From: Lachnospiraceae bacterium | GTDB lineage: Bacteria; Bacillota; Clostridia; Lachnospirales; Lachnospiraceae | NCBI GenBank assembly: GCA_017557525.1 | Contig: JAFYYN010000070.1 | Coordinates: forward strand, 48,982 to 112,981 | Direction: 5' to 3' | Length of the DNA stretch: 64,000 bases | Part shown: positions 33,133 through 42,215 of the stretch, piece after piece | Position numbering within the stretch: the first letter of the stretch is position 1 | How the letters are laid out: every line of letters starts with the position of its first letter | Translations under genes and position numbers: made by a program | The notes under the pieces: model-generated | The model's database searches: none | Told to the model about the DNA's origin: nothing | Seen by the model: only the letters and a program-made list of their open reading frames with translations

Positions 33133-34083
33133 ATGAAAATAGTAGTCTTATTACACACCTATAACGGTGTGGAATATCTTGGAGAACAGCTTCAAAGCCT
33201 GCTGAAACAGGATATATCAGGAAAAGCCGAGGTAAAAATCCTGGTAAGGGACGATGGCTCAACAGACAAAACTTCAGATATACTCGACCGTTACCACAGA
33301 GAAGAAAAGATAGAATGGATAAAAGGTGAAACCATAGGCAAGACCAGGAGCTTCTGGGAGCTGCTTGCCAAGGCACCAGAGGCAGATTACTACGCATTCT
33401 GTGATCAGGACGATGTATGGATGCCCGAAAAGCTTTCAAGAGCCGTCAAATATCTTGAGACCCAGGCCATACTGGATGGCGATGATGAAGAGTTGGATGT
33501 GTCCGTAGGTCCCCTGCTTTATCAGGGCGATTACACCGTGACTAACGCCGTATTAAAACCCATCAAATTTACGCGAAACAAAACAACCAGATTAAACGAT
33601 TTTCAGCATTCGCTCCTGTACAGTACCACACCCGGCTGCACATACGTATTTAACGCATCGGCCAAGGACTTGATGCTGAGATATGATGTAAATACAAAGT
33701 TTGCCGGAAATTATGATGATCTGGCCAGAAACATCATCCATATAGTCGGGACCGTTATCAGGGACTGGGTACCGACTATGTACTTAAGAAAAAGCAAAAC
33801 CGATGCATTTTATGATAACTACTATGGAGGATTTTTCGGCTCCATAAAGCAAAACCTGGCACTCTCAAAAAGCAGTAACGAACGGAGCAAACTTGCAAAA
33901 GGCCTGCTCGAGACCTACGGCGATGGACTTGAGGACAAAGAAAAACAGGAGGCACTAAAGCAGGTAGCCAGATACCTGGAAGACACCGCCCAAAAAGAAA
34001 GACTCCTTGCAAACCACAAATTTGTAACCGGAGACTTTAATGACAAACTGTTCAAAAAGGCAGTTATTTCTGGGAAGTTGTAA
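33133..34083 (+). CDS. Family 2 glycosyltransferase (rhamnosyltransferase-like)
   Basis: A 316-residue cytosolic or peripheral enzyme. It has the GT-A opening VVLLHTYNGVEYLGEQLQSL, the nucleotide site LVRDDGSTDKT and the metal-binding YYAFCDQDDVWMPEKL. This set, particularly FCDQDDVW, is typical of GT2 enzymes of the RfbF/WfgS type that add rhamnose or related sugars; the actual sugar cannot be read. It is the first gene after the structured leader L2 and probably starts the operon with the two Wzz-like genes. Confidence 0.9.
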   Translation: MKIVVLLHTYNGVEYLGEQLQSLLKQDISGKAEVKILVRDDGSTDKTSDILDRYHREEKIEWIKGETIGKTRSFWELLAKAPEADYYAFCDQDDVWMPEKLSRAVKYLETQAILDGDDEELDVSVGPLLYQGDYTVTNAVLKPIKFTRNKTTRLNDFQHSLLYSTTPGCTYVFNASAKDLMLRYDVNTKFAGNYDDLARNIIHIVGTVIRDWVPTMYLRKSKTDAFYDNYYGGFFGSIKQNLALSKSSNERSKLAKGLLETYGDGLEDKEKQEALKQVARYLEDTAQKERLLANHKFVTGDFNDKLFKKAVISGKL

Positions 34084-34100
34084 TTTGAATTGTATTTGAT

Positions 34101-34126
34101 CTTAAGCCATCCCATTGAGGGGTGTA
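34101..34126 (+). repeat. Degenerate dispersed repeat fragment
   Basis: TTAAGCCATCCCATTGAGGG resembles the 5' arm of the dispersed family. Confidence 0.4.
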
Positions 34127-34181
34127 AAACCACAATTTTTAATGTACTAAAACAAATAAACAAAATAACAAGAGGAAAACA

Positions 34182-35711
34182 ATGACAGAAATCGACAAAA
34201 ACGTCCTGACGGACTTAAGCAAAAACCAAAAGGTAGAGGTAGTTGTAAAACGTGACGCCTCAGCCCGCGCAGGCGAATTAGACCTGGTCCGCGTATTCTC
34301 AAACATGGGCAAAAAAAGGAAAATCTACGCTTGGCTGATAATCGCCTGTATGTTCATAGGACTTGCAGCACCACTGCTCATGGCAGAATTAAAGGACAGG
34401 ACGGAAAACGTATCGGTAGTGATCAACCTGCTGTACCCTTCAGCCCAGAAAAGACTGGCACCTGACGGAAAGCCACTGGACGTAAACTACATCAAGTCCT
34501 CCTACATACTTCAGAATGCAATAAAGAAAACCCAGCTCTCAGAAAAGCTTCCAATCAGCGCATTAGAGAGAAACATCAGCATAGAGGAGCTGCTTTCAGA
34601 GGACACAAGACAGAAACTCGAAGTAGTGGAAAAAGTCATAAACGAGACCAGCAAGGACTATGAAGAGGTACTTAATGTCGATTACAAATACGAAGGAAAG
34701 TACATCATAACCCTCTCAAACGGCTTCTCAACAGATCCAGAGGCAAAAAAGAAAACCTACCTCGAGGGCAGCGAGATGACCTCACTGTTAAACAACATAG
34801 CAGAGTCATACAGTGAGTATTTCTATGACACATACATGGACCTTACACTCCCGGACAACACGCTCGACTCCATAAGGAGTACGGATCTTGACTATATCGA
34901 GCGTCTGGACGAGATAGTAACCCTGCTTAATTCCCTGTCAGCATACTGCACAGACGATGAAAAAGAGCAGTATCTTAATTATCGTTCAAAGATTGACGGC
35001 TTAAGTTTTGCAGATATCAACGACTGCATCAGGCTGGTACGCGACATCGATGTTGACTACCTTTACGCATACGTATTCTACAACAGCATAACCAAGGACA
35101 AAAAGTCCATGGTCACCAAGTATAATTACCAGCTGAAAAACGCAGAGCGTGAATTAGAGGTAATACTCGGCAACATTAAAAACAATGAAGACCTGATTGC
35201 CGAATACAAAAACAAAAAGATTGAAGTCAGCATGGCCGGCCAGGCATCACAGACCAGCTCAACAGTTACAGATTATTACAACGAGCTCATCATGAGCCAG
35301 TCCGATAACTACAATGATAAATCAGACTTGGGCGAAAGGATAGCAAACCTAAACGACAAGATCGCAGGTTTCAATACCAGCAGCAAGGATGATGAGCAGA
35401 TCACCTTCGTAAAGGAAGAATTAACCTCCCTTGTAAACATCTGCAGCACACTTTATGAGCTAACCGAAGAGCACGCAAAGGAAATACTTGAAAGCGATTC
35501 CTACAAGAGCTCATTTATAAACTATATCGGCGCGCAGTACCTAAATGATTATTTCTTTAACGTTGAAAATTTAAAGAAAGCTATCATGGGATTAGTAGTA
35601 GGTGCATTCCTCGCAGTAGTAATCTGGGGCATGGACGGCCTTGTAGAAGAATTTAAACGTGGCTCCGAAGTAAAGGGTAATAAGGACGAGCAGAAAGAGG
35701 TGAAGGCATGA
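34182..35711 (+). CDS. Wzz-like polysaccharide co-polymerase, type 1 (first copy)
   Basis: A 509-residue membrane protein with a topology typical of chain-length regulators. A cytosolic N-terminus of about 45 residues leads to TM1 (IYAWLIIACMFIGLAAPLLM). A large extracytoplasmic part with coiled-coil stretches follows, then TM2 near 465-485. The paralogue at 49288-50820 shares many segments (DGKPLDVNYIKSS / DGSSLDVNVIKSS; LSNGF; YRSK.DGLSFADIN; VDYLYAYV). No kinase domain follows. It overlaps the next gene by 4 nt (ATGA), so the two proteins are probably made together. Function as a co-polymerase is inferred from topology and locus. Confidence 0.8.
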   Translation: MTEIDKNVLTDLSKNQKVEVVVKRDASARAGELDLVRVFSNMGKKRKIYAWLIIACMFIGLAAPLLMAELKDRTENVSVVINLLYPSAQKRLAPDGKPLDVNYIKSSYILQNAIKKTQLSEKLPISALERNISIEELLSEDTRQKLEVVEKVINETSKDYEEVLNVDYKYEGKYIITLSNGFSTDPEAKKKTYLEGSEMTSLLNNIAESYSEYFYDTYMDLTLPDNTLDSIRSTDLDYIERLDEIVTLLNSLSAYCTDDEKEQYLNYRSKIDGLSFADINDCIRLVRDIDVDYLYAYVFYNSITKDKKSMVTKYNYQLKNAERELEVILGNIKNNEDLIAEYKNKKIEVSMAGQASQTSSTVTDYYNELIMSQSDNYNDKSDLGERIANLNDKIAGFNTSSKDDEQITFVKEELTSLVNICSTLYELTEEHAKEILESDSYKSSFINYIGAQYLNDYFFNVENLKKAIMGLVVGAFLAVVIWGMDGLVEEFKRGSEVKGNKDEQKEVKA

Positions 35712-37093
35712 GTAAGAAAAAAGAAAACAAAAAGACTGCTAACACCCAGAACAAGCAGGCAAAGACATATTTCAAGAAATACCTCCTGCTGCTTATAGCA
35801 GCCGGCATCATCGGCATTATCATAGCTACGGTAAAATATTTCAGTAAGGACAAGATAAAGAGAAACTCCTCCATCAACATAGAGTTCACCTATGACGGAG
35901 CGGCACAGAACTTAACACCCTCTGGAGAACAGTTCTCGATCAGCGGTATAACCGATGAAAAGATTATCGCAGAAGCGCTTGCGTCTGAAGGCCTTTCCGA
36001 TAAGTACACGGTGGATGCCATAATATCAAGCATGACTGTCAGCGGACGGTATCCTAGCGACGTTATCAACCAGATAAAGGATTTCGATTCGCTCTACGAC
36101 TTCTCAGAAAGCAGGATGGTAACCTTAAATGATTACTATCCCACAATCTATGCAATAAAGCTCTATGACGACTTTGATCCGAACATCTCGGATTCAGCAA
36201 TGAACAAGTTGCTAAGCTCCATAGTAGAGTGCTATAAAAAATATTTCATTAACAAGTATATTTACGCATTCGACGACGCTAGCTTAGATGTACTCATGGT
36301 GCTTGACAATTACGATTATTCCCAGCGCGTAAAGGTTCTTAACTACAGGATGAGCCTGATCGAAAAATACGCCGGGGAAATGTATACGCTTAACACCAGT
36401 TTTAAGAGCAAGGGCATGAGCTTTAACGATCTTCTCTTAAAATGTAAGACATTGAGAACGGATTCATTAGGAAACATCGAAGCAACCGTTATGACTGATG
36501 TCCTTACAACCTCAAAGGAAAGACTTAAAAACCAGTACGAATACGAAATAAAGCTTCTTGAAAATGAAAAGACCTACAAGACAGTGGGACTAGAGGACTT
36601 AAATGCACTCATCAATAGCTATGAAATGGACGCAGAGCTCTATATAGGCGGAAACGAGTCCATGGTAAAGGTAGAGTCACATTCCCAGAAAACCTACGAG
36701 GAACTGGTAGACAGAAAGCGTGAGATTTCTGAAAGACTTGTAAAGATTGACTCTGAGATAGAGAAATACCAGCTTTATCTTTCGGATTTAAGCAAGTCAT
36801 CGTATGCTGGATCCTTACAGTCAAAAGCCGATACCATAGCAAAAAAGCTCGACACCGTTACCAGTAAACTGGCTGAGATAGAAGAGAGCTTCAAGAAAAT
36901 GATGACAGCTTACAACAAGACTATCATTAATGAAGACGCAGTTATTATAGACTCCGCGAAGCTCCTTGCAAGCGGCTTTATCCTTACAGCCATCAAATGC
37001 GCCGGCCCGCTGTGTATACTGGTACTTATCGGCTGCGCACTTCACGCTGCATGGATTGAGAGAAAGAAATTCCTGGCAGAGAATGTAGCTTGA
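35708..37093 (+). CDS. Wzz-like polysaccharide co-polymerase, type 2 (first copy)
   Basis: A 461-residue two-TM protein with a lysine-rich N-terminus, TM1 near 22-42 and TM2 near 430-450. The long extracytoplasmic part contains FTYDGAAQNLTPSGEQFSI and coiled-coil regions. Its paralogue at 50822-52372 shares FNYDGATQN, the SMT..G.YP.DVI pattern and the late EKYQLYLSDL/TKYQEYIDDI region. It is always paired with a type 1 protein, here with an ATGA overlap. The two may form a hetero-oligomeric chain-length regulator. A terminator follows at 37133. Confidence 0.8.
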   Translation: MSKKKENKKTANTQNKQAKTYFKKYLLLLIAAGIIGIIIATVKYFSKDKIKRNSSINIEFTYDGAAQNLTPSGEQFSISGITDEKIIAEALASEGLSDKYTVDAIISSMTVSGRYPSDVINQIKDFDSLYDFSESRMVTLNDYYPTIYAIKLYDDFDPNISDSAMNKLLSSIVECYKKYFINKYIYAFDDASLDVLMVLDNYDYSQRVKVLNYRMSLIEKYAGEMYTLNTSFKSKGMSFNDLLLKCKTLRTDSLGNIEATVMTDVLTTSKERLKNQYEYEIKLLENEKTYKTVGLEDLNALINSYEMDAELYIGGNESMVKVESHSQKTYEELVDRKREISERLVKIDSEIEKYQLYLSDLSKSSYAGSLQSKADTIAKKLDTVTSKLAEIEESFKKMMTAYNKTIINEDAVIIDSAKLLASGFILTAIKCAGPLCILVLIGCALHAAWIERKKFLAENVA

Positions 37094-37132
37094 TGTAAAG
37101 CCTTCCACAAAAATTAATGAAAAAATGTAAAG

Positions 37133-37159
37133 AAACCTTCGGATTTCCGGAGGTTTTTT
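37133..37159 (+). terminator. Terminator of the first exopolysaccharide unit
   Basis: AAACCTTCGG pairs with CCGGAGGTTT, followed by a T-run. Confidence 0.85.
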
Positions 37160-37180
37160 AATGCGATTTTATATGAACAC

Positions 37181-37209
37181 TTGACAGTCATACTTTTTTA
37201 TTGTATCAT
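37181..37209 (+). promoter_or_regulatory. Promoter of the wzy-like unit
   Basis: TTGACA at 37181-37186 and TATCAT at 37204-37209, spacer 17 nt. A short AGTCAGTCTG match to leaders L1/L2 occurs downstream at about 37254, but the rest is not conserved. Confidence 0.75.
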
Positions 37210-37291
37210 CTCAATGCAAATTAAAAGTACACCATCATATGAAGTGTAATGGTAGTCAGTCTGTAGGAAAGCTCAGAGAAAAGGAGAGGCT

Positions 37292-38434
37292 ATGGAAATA
37301 TCCAGGAAAAACATAACATCTGTTCTTCTCCTTGTACTGTCGCTAATAGGCTCTCTGACACTGTATTTTTATTGGAATTCAGGAGCCAATCAGTTATTCC
37401 TCTTGATAAGCTTAGGAATACTGCTAGGATTAGTGATACTGAACAGAGCATATTCAGACAAAGTATTTATAGTACTCTTGTGTCTAAACGTGGCCTCTCT
37501 TGCGGTCACGGCTGCATTTCATAAAAGCATGGGAGTTACGATTTTGTTTATAAACCTGTTTTTTGCATGTGCGGTATTCAATAATATCCGTGTAGAAAAA
37601 TGGGCTTATATCCTGGTACATCTTATACCTGCTTTGTTATGGTCGGTGTTCTGCATAGCAGCCGTAAACGGAAGTTTTTATTATGGGGAAACATACGAAG
37701 GAGAAACGTACTGGGGCTATACATGCTTCGGTATGATCATTAACGAAAACACGATCGGACTATTATCCCTGTGTACCATATTCCATTGGGCCTGCATCAT
37801 AGAACAGTTACCGGTCCGAAGAGTTGCAAGAGCATTAATAACCGCATTGATCTCTGCATTTCCAGTATGGAGGATAATACAGTCAGGCTGTCGGTCAGTG
37901 CTTTTAGCGGCAATAATCTTTTGCGTATTATGCCTGTTGTTAAGAAATTCAATACCATACCGGGCCTATTACTTTATAGTAATTGGAGTGATAATCTTTA
38001 GCGTACTCCTGACGGTTTTCTACTGCATATACATTGAAAAACTTGGGCTTGGGGATATTATGGGAAGAGATTCCACCAGCAGGGTATATATATGGAATGC
38101 GGCATTTGATCTGATCAGGCAGTATCCGATATTCGGTTCAGGTACTGAAATAAAAATGGTAATGCTGGACTCGGCACACAATACGGTACTCAGCTTTATG
38201 AAAACCATCGGTCTGATGCCGACGATCACCTATATCTTCTACCTGGTCAGACGCAGACCTGATTCGGAAGTATCATACAGCAAGGTGGCACAGGCAGCAG
38301 TAATAGCAGGACTGATAGTGAGCTTTTTTGAGTCATACTATGCGGATTCTTTTTTCTATATATCGTTTATATTGTTTTTTTTGAGTCCGGAAGCAAAAAA
38401 TGCAGGATCGCCAAAGGTGATGGATGCGGTGTAG
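37292..38434 (+). CDS. O-antigen polymerase/ligase-like membrane protein (Wzy-like)
   Basis: A 380-residue polytopic protein with about 11 hydrophobic segments. The late periplasmic loop has GRDSTSRVYIWNAAFDLIRQ followed by PIFGSGTEIKMV, the arrangement seen in the Wzy/WaaL family. It would polymerise lipid-linked repeat units outside the membrane. It has its own promoter at 37181 and an AAAAGGAGAGG ribosome site. It precedes the type 3 Wzz-like gene, probably in one transcript. Assignment as polymerase rather than ligase rests on the flippase and chain-length genes in the same locus. Confidence 0.85.
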   Translation: MEISRKNITSVLLLVLSLIGSLTLYFYWNSGANQLFLLISLGILLGLVILNRAYSDKVFIVLLCLNVASLAVTAAFHKSMGVTILFINLFFACAVFNNIRVEKWAYILVHLIPALLWSVFCIAAVNGSFYYGETYEGETYWGYTCFGMIINENTIGLLSLCTIFHWACIIEQLPVRRVARALITALISAFPVWRIIQSGCRSVLLAAIIFCVLCLLLRNSIPYRAYYFIVIGVIIFSVLLTVFYCIYIEKLGLGDIMGRDSTSRVYIWNAAFDLIRQYPIFGSGTEIKMVMLDSAHNTVLSFMKTIGLMPTITYIFYLVRRRPDSEVSYSKVAQAAVIAGLIVSFFESYYADSFFYISFILFFLSPEAKNAGSPKVMDAV

Positions 38435-38481
38435 ATACAATATATTTGGTAAGGCATGAAGTAAAAATAACTTCCGGCCTC

Positions 38482-38528
38482 CATCGGTGCCGTAGCAGGC
38501 ACGTTGCCGATGTGTAAGCAGGTCTGCA
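38482..38528 (+). promoter_or_regulatory. Hairpin-pseudoknot leader element, copy B
   Basis: CATCGGTGCC pairs with GTTGCCGATG (one mismatch); the loop AGCAGGCAC can pair with GTCTGC downstream. A GAAGT/ACTTC hairpin lies just before. The distal strand ends two bases before the ATG at 38530 and contains the AGG that would serve as ribosome site. Confidence 0.55.
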
Positions 38529-38529
38529 T

Positions 38530-40077
38530 ATGATAAGAGCTATGAATGAGAAAAAATACAACACAATAACACTTCCTCAGGTATTTTGGAAAATCCTTTA
38601 CAGGTGGTGGGTCATAGTAATATGCGTAGCCGTAGGTGCTGTAGCATTGTATAAATATGCCTCACGGGATTATGATGCAAAACTAAAGGCATATGAAGCC
38701 GATAACTCCTTATATCAGGCTAAACTGACCGAGTACGAAGAACTCTTTGACTTTAATACCGGATACAGGGCTTTAGCAAACGGATCAAAAGAAGATCAGG
38801 CAAAAAAAGCAGATGAAATGGCAGAATTTTCCAAAAAACATCTGTCGTCCGAGCATTTGGTTATGATAGATGACGCATTAGAGCTTAAAGACCAAATGCA
38901 GCAGGTATCAAATATCAAGGATGAACTTATTACAGCCAGGGTAAACCCCTACAAAATTCCGGTACTGAGTATGATCTACATGCTTCAGACAGAAAATGCA
39001 GCCGACTATACGACACTTATAGCCCATTATCAGAGCGCCCATGATTCCCAGCGTATCTGGACAGATCTATATGCCATGCTTGGATACAGTGAGGACGAGT
39101 ATTCCCAATTTACCGGTTGCAATACTTTTTCGATAAGCAAAGACAATCGTATTATCCTGACCCTTTACTATGATGATCTGGAAAAGCTCAAGGAAGTAAA
39201 GAAAGATCTGGGAAAAGTAATGGAAAACGTATATAAGGATGTGGTAAAATCATCTGGGTTAAGTCATACACTTACTCAGATGGAGGCAAATATATATACC
39301 AAATCCGATACATCCGTAGCATCCCAGCAGAATACATACAAGCAGTGGATCGTAGATTATAATAACCGTCTTAACACGCTGAAAAACACGTTTTCACAAA
39401 ACGTATATCTTAGCAACTATTATGAATACATATCTGACAAAGCAGATGGTGGGACAGGATATGTAAAGGTAAAGGATCTGCAAAAGCCCGTGGAGGATGA
39501 GAATGCGGCAATTAAGCCAAGAAATCCCAAGATTATGGCTGTTATAGGTGCACTTGTAGGCTTAGTGCTGGGTATTGCCATAATAATACTTGTCATGATG
39601 TTTGCCGGACGTCTTCAAAAGGCGGAGGAGCTGTCAGAACTTTTCTCATTAGGACTTGTAGGGACACTGCTTTCGGACGGATTTGCCTTGCCGTTCGAGA
39701 AAATGGTTAAGTTCCTAAGCACCCGCAGATACGGTGCTTTTAATGTTGAAAAAAGAATAAAGCTTACCGCGGCCAAATTGAAAGTTATGTGTGATAACAA
39801 AGGAATTAAGAACATAGTGCTTTCAGGTACTGCCTCAAATTCAAAGAATAAAACAATCCTGGATAAATTAAAGGCGGAGCTTGACACAATAGGCATAAAA
39901 GTTGAGGCAGTTGGTAGCATCCTGAAAAGCCAGGAAGTATTTCAAAAGGCTGCTCAGACCGGTAACGTAGTATTTGTTGAAAAAGAAATAAGTTCTGCAT
40001 ATGGGGACATCGAAAGAGAGATTCTCATGGCAGGAGATTGTGGTATAGAAATACTCGGTGGAATCTGCATTTACTGA
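38530..40077 (+). CDS. Wzz-like co-polymerase type 3 with degenerate BY-kinase-like tail (first copy)
   Basis: A 515-residue membrane protein. TM1 lies near 23-43 (WWVIVICVAVGAVALYKYAS) and TM2 near 335-360. The cytosolic tail of about 150 residues ends KNIVLSGTASNSKNKTILD...CGIEILGGICIY. The tail follows the strand order of CpsD/BY-kinases, but the Walker A loop has no GxxGxGKT, so ATP use is doubtful. The paralogue at 45909-47450 has the same tail. The start at 38530 is supported by AGG seven bases upstream; homology to the second copy would favour ATG 38542. A structured leader element overlaps its ribosome site. Confidence 0.8.
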   Translation: MIRAMNEKKYNTITLPQVFWKILYRWWVIVICVAVGAVALYKYASRDYDAKLKAYEADNSLYQAKLTEYEELFDFNTGYRALANGSKEDQAKKADEMAEFSKKHLSSEHLVMIDDALELKDQMQQVSNIKDELITARVNPYKIPVLSMIYMLQTENAADYTTLIAHYQSAHDSQRIWTDLYAMLGYSEDEYSQFTGCNTFSISKDNRIILTLYYDDLEKLKEVKKDLGKVMENVYKDVVKSSGLSHTLTQMEANIYTKSDTSVASQQNTYKQWIVDYNNRLNTLKNTFSQNVYLSNYYEYISDKADGGTGYVKVKDLQKPVEDENAAIKPRNPKIMAVIGALVGLVLGIAIIILVMMFAGRLQKAEELSELFSLGLVGTLLSDGFALPFEKMVKFLSTRRYGAFNVEKRIKLTAAKLKVMCDNKGIKNIVLSGTASNSKNKTILDKLKAELDTIGIKVEAVGSILKSQEVFQKAAQTGNVVFVEKEISSAYGDIEREILMAGDCGIEILGGICIY

Positions 40078-40158
40078 TGCATCCATGTTTAATTATATGC
40101 TTTACCATATATGTCTAAAATGATTTAAAATCAAAAAAAATAACAGCATGCCACAAAA

Positions 40159-40183
40159 CCTCCGGAAAACCGGAGGCTTTTTT
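40159..40183 (+). terminator. Terminator of the wzy-like unit
   Basis: CCTCCGG, AAAA loop, CCGGAGG, then CTTTTTT. Confidence 0.88.
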
Positions 40184-40198
40184 ATGCAAATTCCCAAT

Positions 40199-40227
40199 TT
40201 GACAATTGTAGAAAAAGGTGCTAAACT
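40199..40227 (+). promoter_or_regulatory. Promoter of the third exopolysaccharide unit
   Basis: TTGACA at 40199-40204, TGC, then TAAACT at 40222-40227, spacer 17 nt. It directly follows a terminator. Confidence 0.8.
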
Positions 40228-40248
40228 ACACTATGTATGCTAAAATGA

Positions 40249-40320
40249 GAAGTTTGTCCTTTTAAACTTCCATCGGTGGCAAGAGCAGGTGCGTTACCGA
40301 TGTGTATACATGCCTGCTAT
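40249..40320 (+). promoter_or_regulatory. Hairpin-pseudoknot leader element, copy C
   Basis: First hairpin GAAGTTT/AAACTTC (40249-40270), then CATCGGTGGC with GTTACCGATG (40271-40302, fully paired with wobbles). The loop GAGCAGGT can pair with GCCTGCT at 40312-40318. The coding start follows 11 nt later. Confidence 0.55.
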
Positions 40321-40330
40321 TATACGGAAT

Positions 40331-40861
40331 ATGAAGAAAAAATGGAAATTGATAAGGTTTATCTTTCTAGGCATAATCCTTATCGGGGGTATTATCGGGT
40401 TAATCATTGTAAATAACAAGATTGACAAAAGAAGAATTGATAATTTTAAAGTAATAAATAATAAAGGACGTTATGAAATAGGTTTTGATTCTTTTACTAA
40501 AGAAAGTGGAAAGCTGCGTATAGACGGCTGGTGCTTTAAGCACGAGCATACACGGGCATTTGATTTAAAGCAGAATATCATAGTTCAGGTGGTTTTGAAA
40601 AATAAAAATGATAAAAAGGATATCCTTTTTTTGGACACAAAAAGATATCAGCGTGATGAACTGGATGAAATGTTCGAAACCCCGCCTACCAGAAAATACA
40701 GTGCATTTTATGCCGAGGCATCTTTAAGCAAACTTGATCTGGATGAGAAAGATTATGATATTTTCATGTTTTATAACACAGTTGATAACAATAAGGACAT
40801 CTTCGGGATTACAACCGGTTATAGTATAATCGGAGGAGAACTTGTCAGAGAAACAGAATGA
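40331..40861 (+). CDS. Single-pass membrane protein of unknown function, GWxF motif
   Basis: A 176-residue protein: basic start MKKKWK, one N-terminal transmembrane helix (IRFIFLGIILIGGIIGLIIV), then an extracytoplasmic domain. That domain has GFDSFTKESGKLRIDGWCFK and later FYAEASLSKL, forming a beta-rich region. The pattern RIDGWCF recalls small beta domains on surface glycosylation proteins, but no family is claimed. The ATG at 40331 starts the membrane anchor; a GTG at 40289 would run through the structured leader. It opens the third transcription unit of the glycan locus. Confidence 0.7.
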   Translation: MKKKWKLIRFIFLGIILIGGIIGLIIVNNKIDKRRIDNFKVINNKGRYEIGFDSFTKESGKLRIDGWCFKHEHTRAFDLKQNIIVQVVLKNKNDKKDILFLDTKRYQRDELDEMFETPPTRKYSAFYAEASLSKLDLDEKDYDIFMFYNTVDNNKDIFGITTGYSIIGGELVRETE

Positions 40862-40888
40862 TAAGGATAGCGGAATCGAGATCAGAAA

Positions 40889-41374
40889 ATGGAGAGAAAA
40901 AAGAAAGTTCTGATATTTTTCTATATAACTTTTACTATATCACTTATACTCGTCTGGGGTCAGTCGTGTTTCAGCAGAGAGGATTCCCGGGTGAGCAGTG
41001 ATATAGTGGTTGAGATGATAAAGCCGATAGACGAACTGGAGACCGGATATCGTAGCGAAAATGGATGGACATACACACAACTGTCAACTTATGTAAGAAA
41101 GTTTGCACATGTTATAGAATATGCAGCTCTTAGTTTCCAGCTTATGTGTATATTCTTACTAAAAGGGAAAAGAAAGCTGGTCTGGTATGTTAATTGTACA
41201 TTTATGATCATGTTGATAGCGCTGATAGATGAAACCATTCAAATATTCTCTAATCGAGGTTCGGAAATTGGTGATATCTGGATAGATATTGCGGGAAATG
41301 CACTTGGACTGTTAGCAGCATTTATTATCGGAACAATAGTGATAAAAAGATCACAGAAAGAAAGAGCGAAATGA
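40889..41374 (+). CDS. VanZ-family membrane protein
   Basis: A 161-residue protein with four hydrophobic segments. The VanZ signature runs YVRKFAHVIEYAALSFQL, LIALIDETIQIFSNRG and IGDIWIDIAGNALGLLAAF. VanZ-like proteins occur in cell-envelope loci; low-level teicoplanin resistance is known for VanZ itself, but the biochemical role of most members is undefined. It overlaps the following glycosyltransferase by 4 nt, so it belongs to this operon. No convincing ribosome site other than GGAATCGAGA is seen. Confidence 0.9.
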   Translation: MERKKKVLIFFYITFTISLILVWGQSCFSREDSRVSSDIVVEMIKPIDELETGYRSENGWTYTQLSTYVRKFAHVIEYAALSFQLMCIFLLKGKRKLVWYVNCTFMIMLIALIDETIQIFSNRGSEIGDIWIDIAGNALGLLAAFIIGTIVIKRSQKERAK

Positions 41375-42213
41375 AATATTCCATATTGATGTCAGTATAC
41401 AGAGAAGATTCCCCGGAATACTTCAAAGTAGCACTTGACAGCATATATCAAAAGCAGACAAAAAAGCCGGATGAGATAGTGATAGTTGAAGACGGTCCGG
41501 TAACAGAGGAACTTCGACAGGTAGTACGTGACTTTGTTAAAGAGACTAAGTTGGAAAATCCGGATTGTAATAATCTTGTCAAAGTAATAGTTCTCAAAAA
41601 AAATGCCGGTCTTGGTATAGCGCTAAGAGAAGGTGCCAACAACTGCATTGGTGATTATATAATCCGTATGGATTCGGATGATATCTCCCTACCGGAAAGG
41701 ATAGAAATACTGGACTCGTATTTATCCCAGCATCCTGAGATAGATGCGCTGGGCACAGACATAGGGGAGTTTATAGAAGACCCTGGAAAAATAGTAAGAC
41801 ACAGAGTTTGCCCGGCAGATCACGAATCAATAGTAAAGATGAGCAAGAAGCGTAATCCGATGAACCATGTATCCTGTGCAATAAAAAGAAGCTCACTTGA
41901 AAAAATCGGCAATTACAGATCGTTATCTCTTATAGAAGATTATTTTCTATGGGTACGGATGATAGCCCATGATATGAGACTTGCGAATATCAATCAATCA
42001 TTGGTTGCAGTGCGTATAGGAAACGGCTTTGAAAAAAGAAGGCGTGATGTGGATCGGGTAAAGAGCTGGAAGGTACTTCAGAAATACATGCTGAAACACA
42101 AAATGATAAATCACTTCCAGGCGGCATTGAACATGCTATATATCAGATTGTTTGTGTACTCACCTGCCTGCTTTAAAAAATTAGCTTATAACAAAATGTT
42201 ACGTCGTAAATAG
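41371..42213 (+). CDS. Family 2 glycosyltransferase
   Basis: A 280-residue GT-A enzyme: YSILMSVYREDSPEYFKVALDSI at the start, EIVIVEDGPVTEEL for the nucleotide, and YIIRMDSDDISLPERI for the metal. NHVSCAIKRSSLEKIGNYR and EDYFLWVRMI are typical of galactosyl- and rhamnosyl-type members. It overlaps VanZ by 4 nt and is followed after 2 nt by a GT4 gene, so it is tightly coupled in the operon. The sugar is not predictable. The C-terminal 60 residues are basic and may lie on the membrane. Confidence 0.92.
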   Translation: MKYSILMSVYREDSPEYFKVALDSIYQKQTKKPDEIVIVEDGPVTEELRQVVRDFVKETKLENPDCNNLVKVIVLKKNAGLGIALREGANNCIGDYIIRMDSDDISLPERIEILDSYLSQHPEIDALGTDIGEFIEDPGKIVRHRVCPADHESIVKMSKKRNPMNHVSCAIKRSSLEKIGNYRSLSLIEDYFLWVRMIAHDMRLANINQSLVAVRIGNGFEKRRRDVDRVKSWKVLQKYMLKHKMINHFQAALNMLYIRLFVYSPACFKKLAYNKMLRRK

Positions 42214-42215
42214 AT

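Noticed and set aside
40289-40330. GTG start for the single-pass membrane protein
   Set aside because: It lies within the structured leader and adds residues before a normal basic-plus-TM start at 40331.
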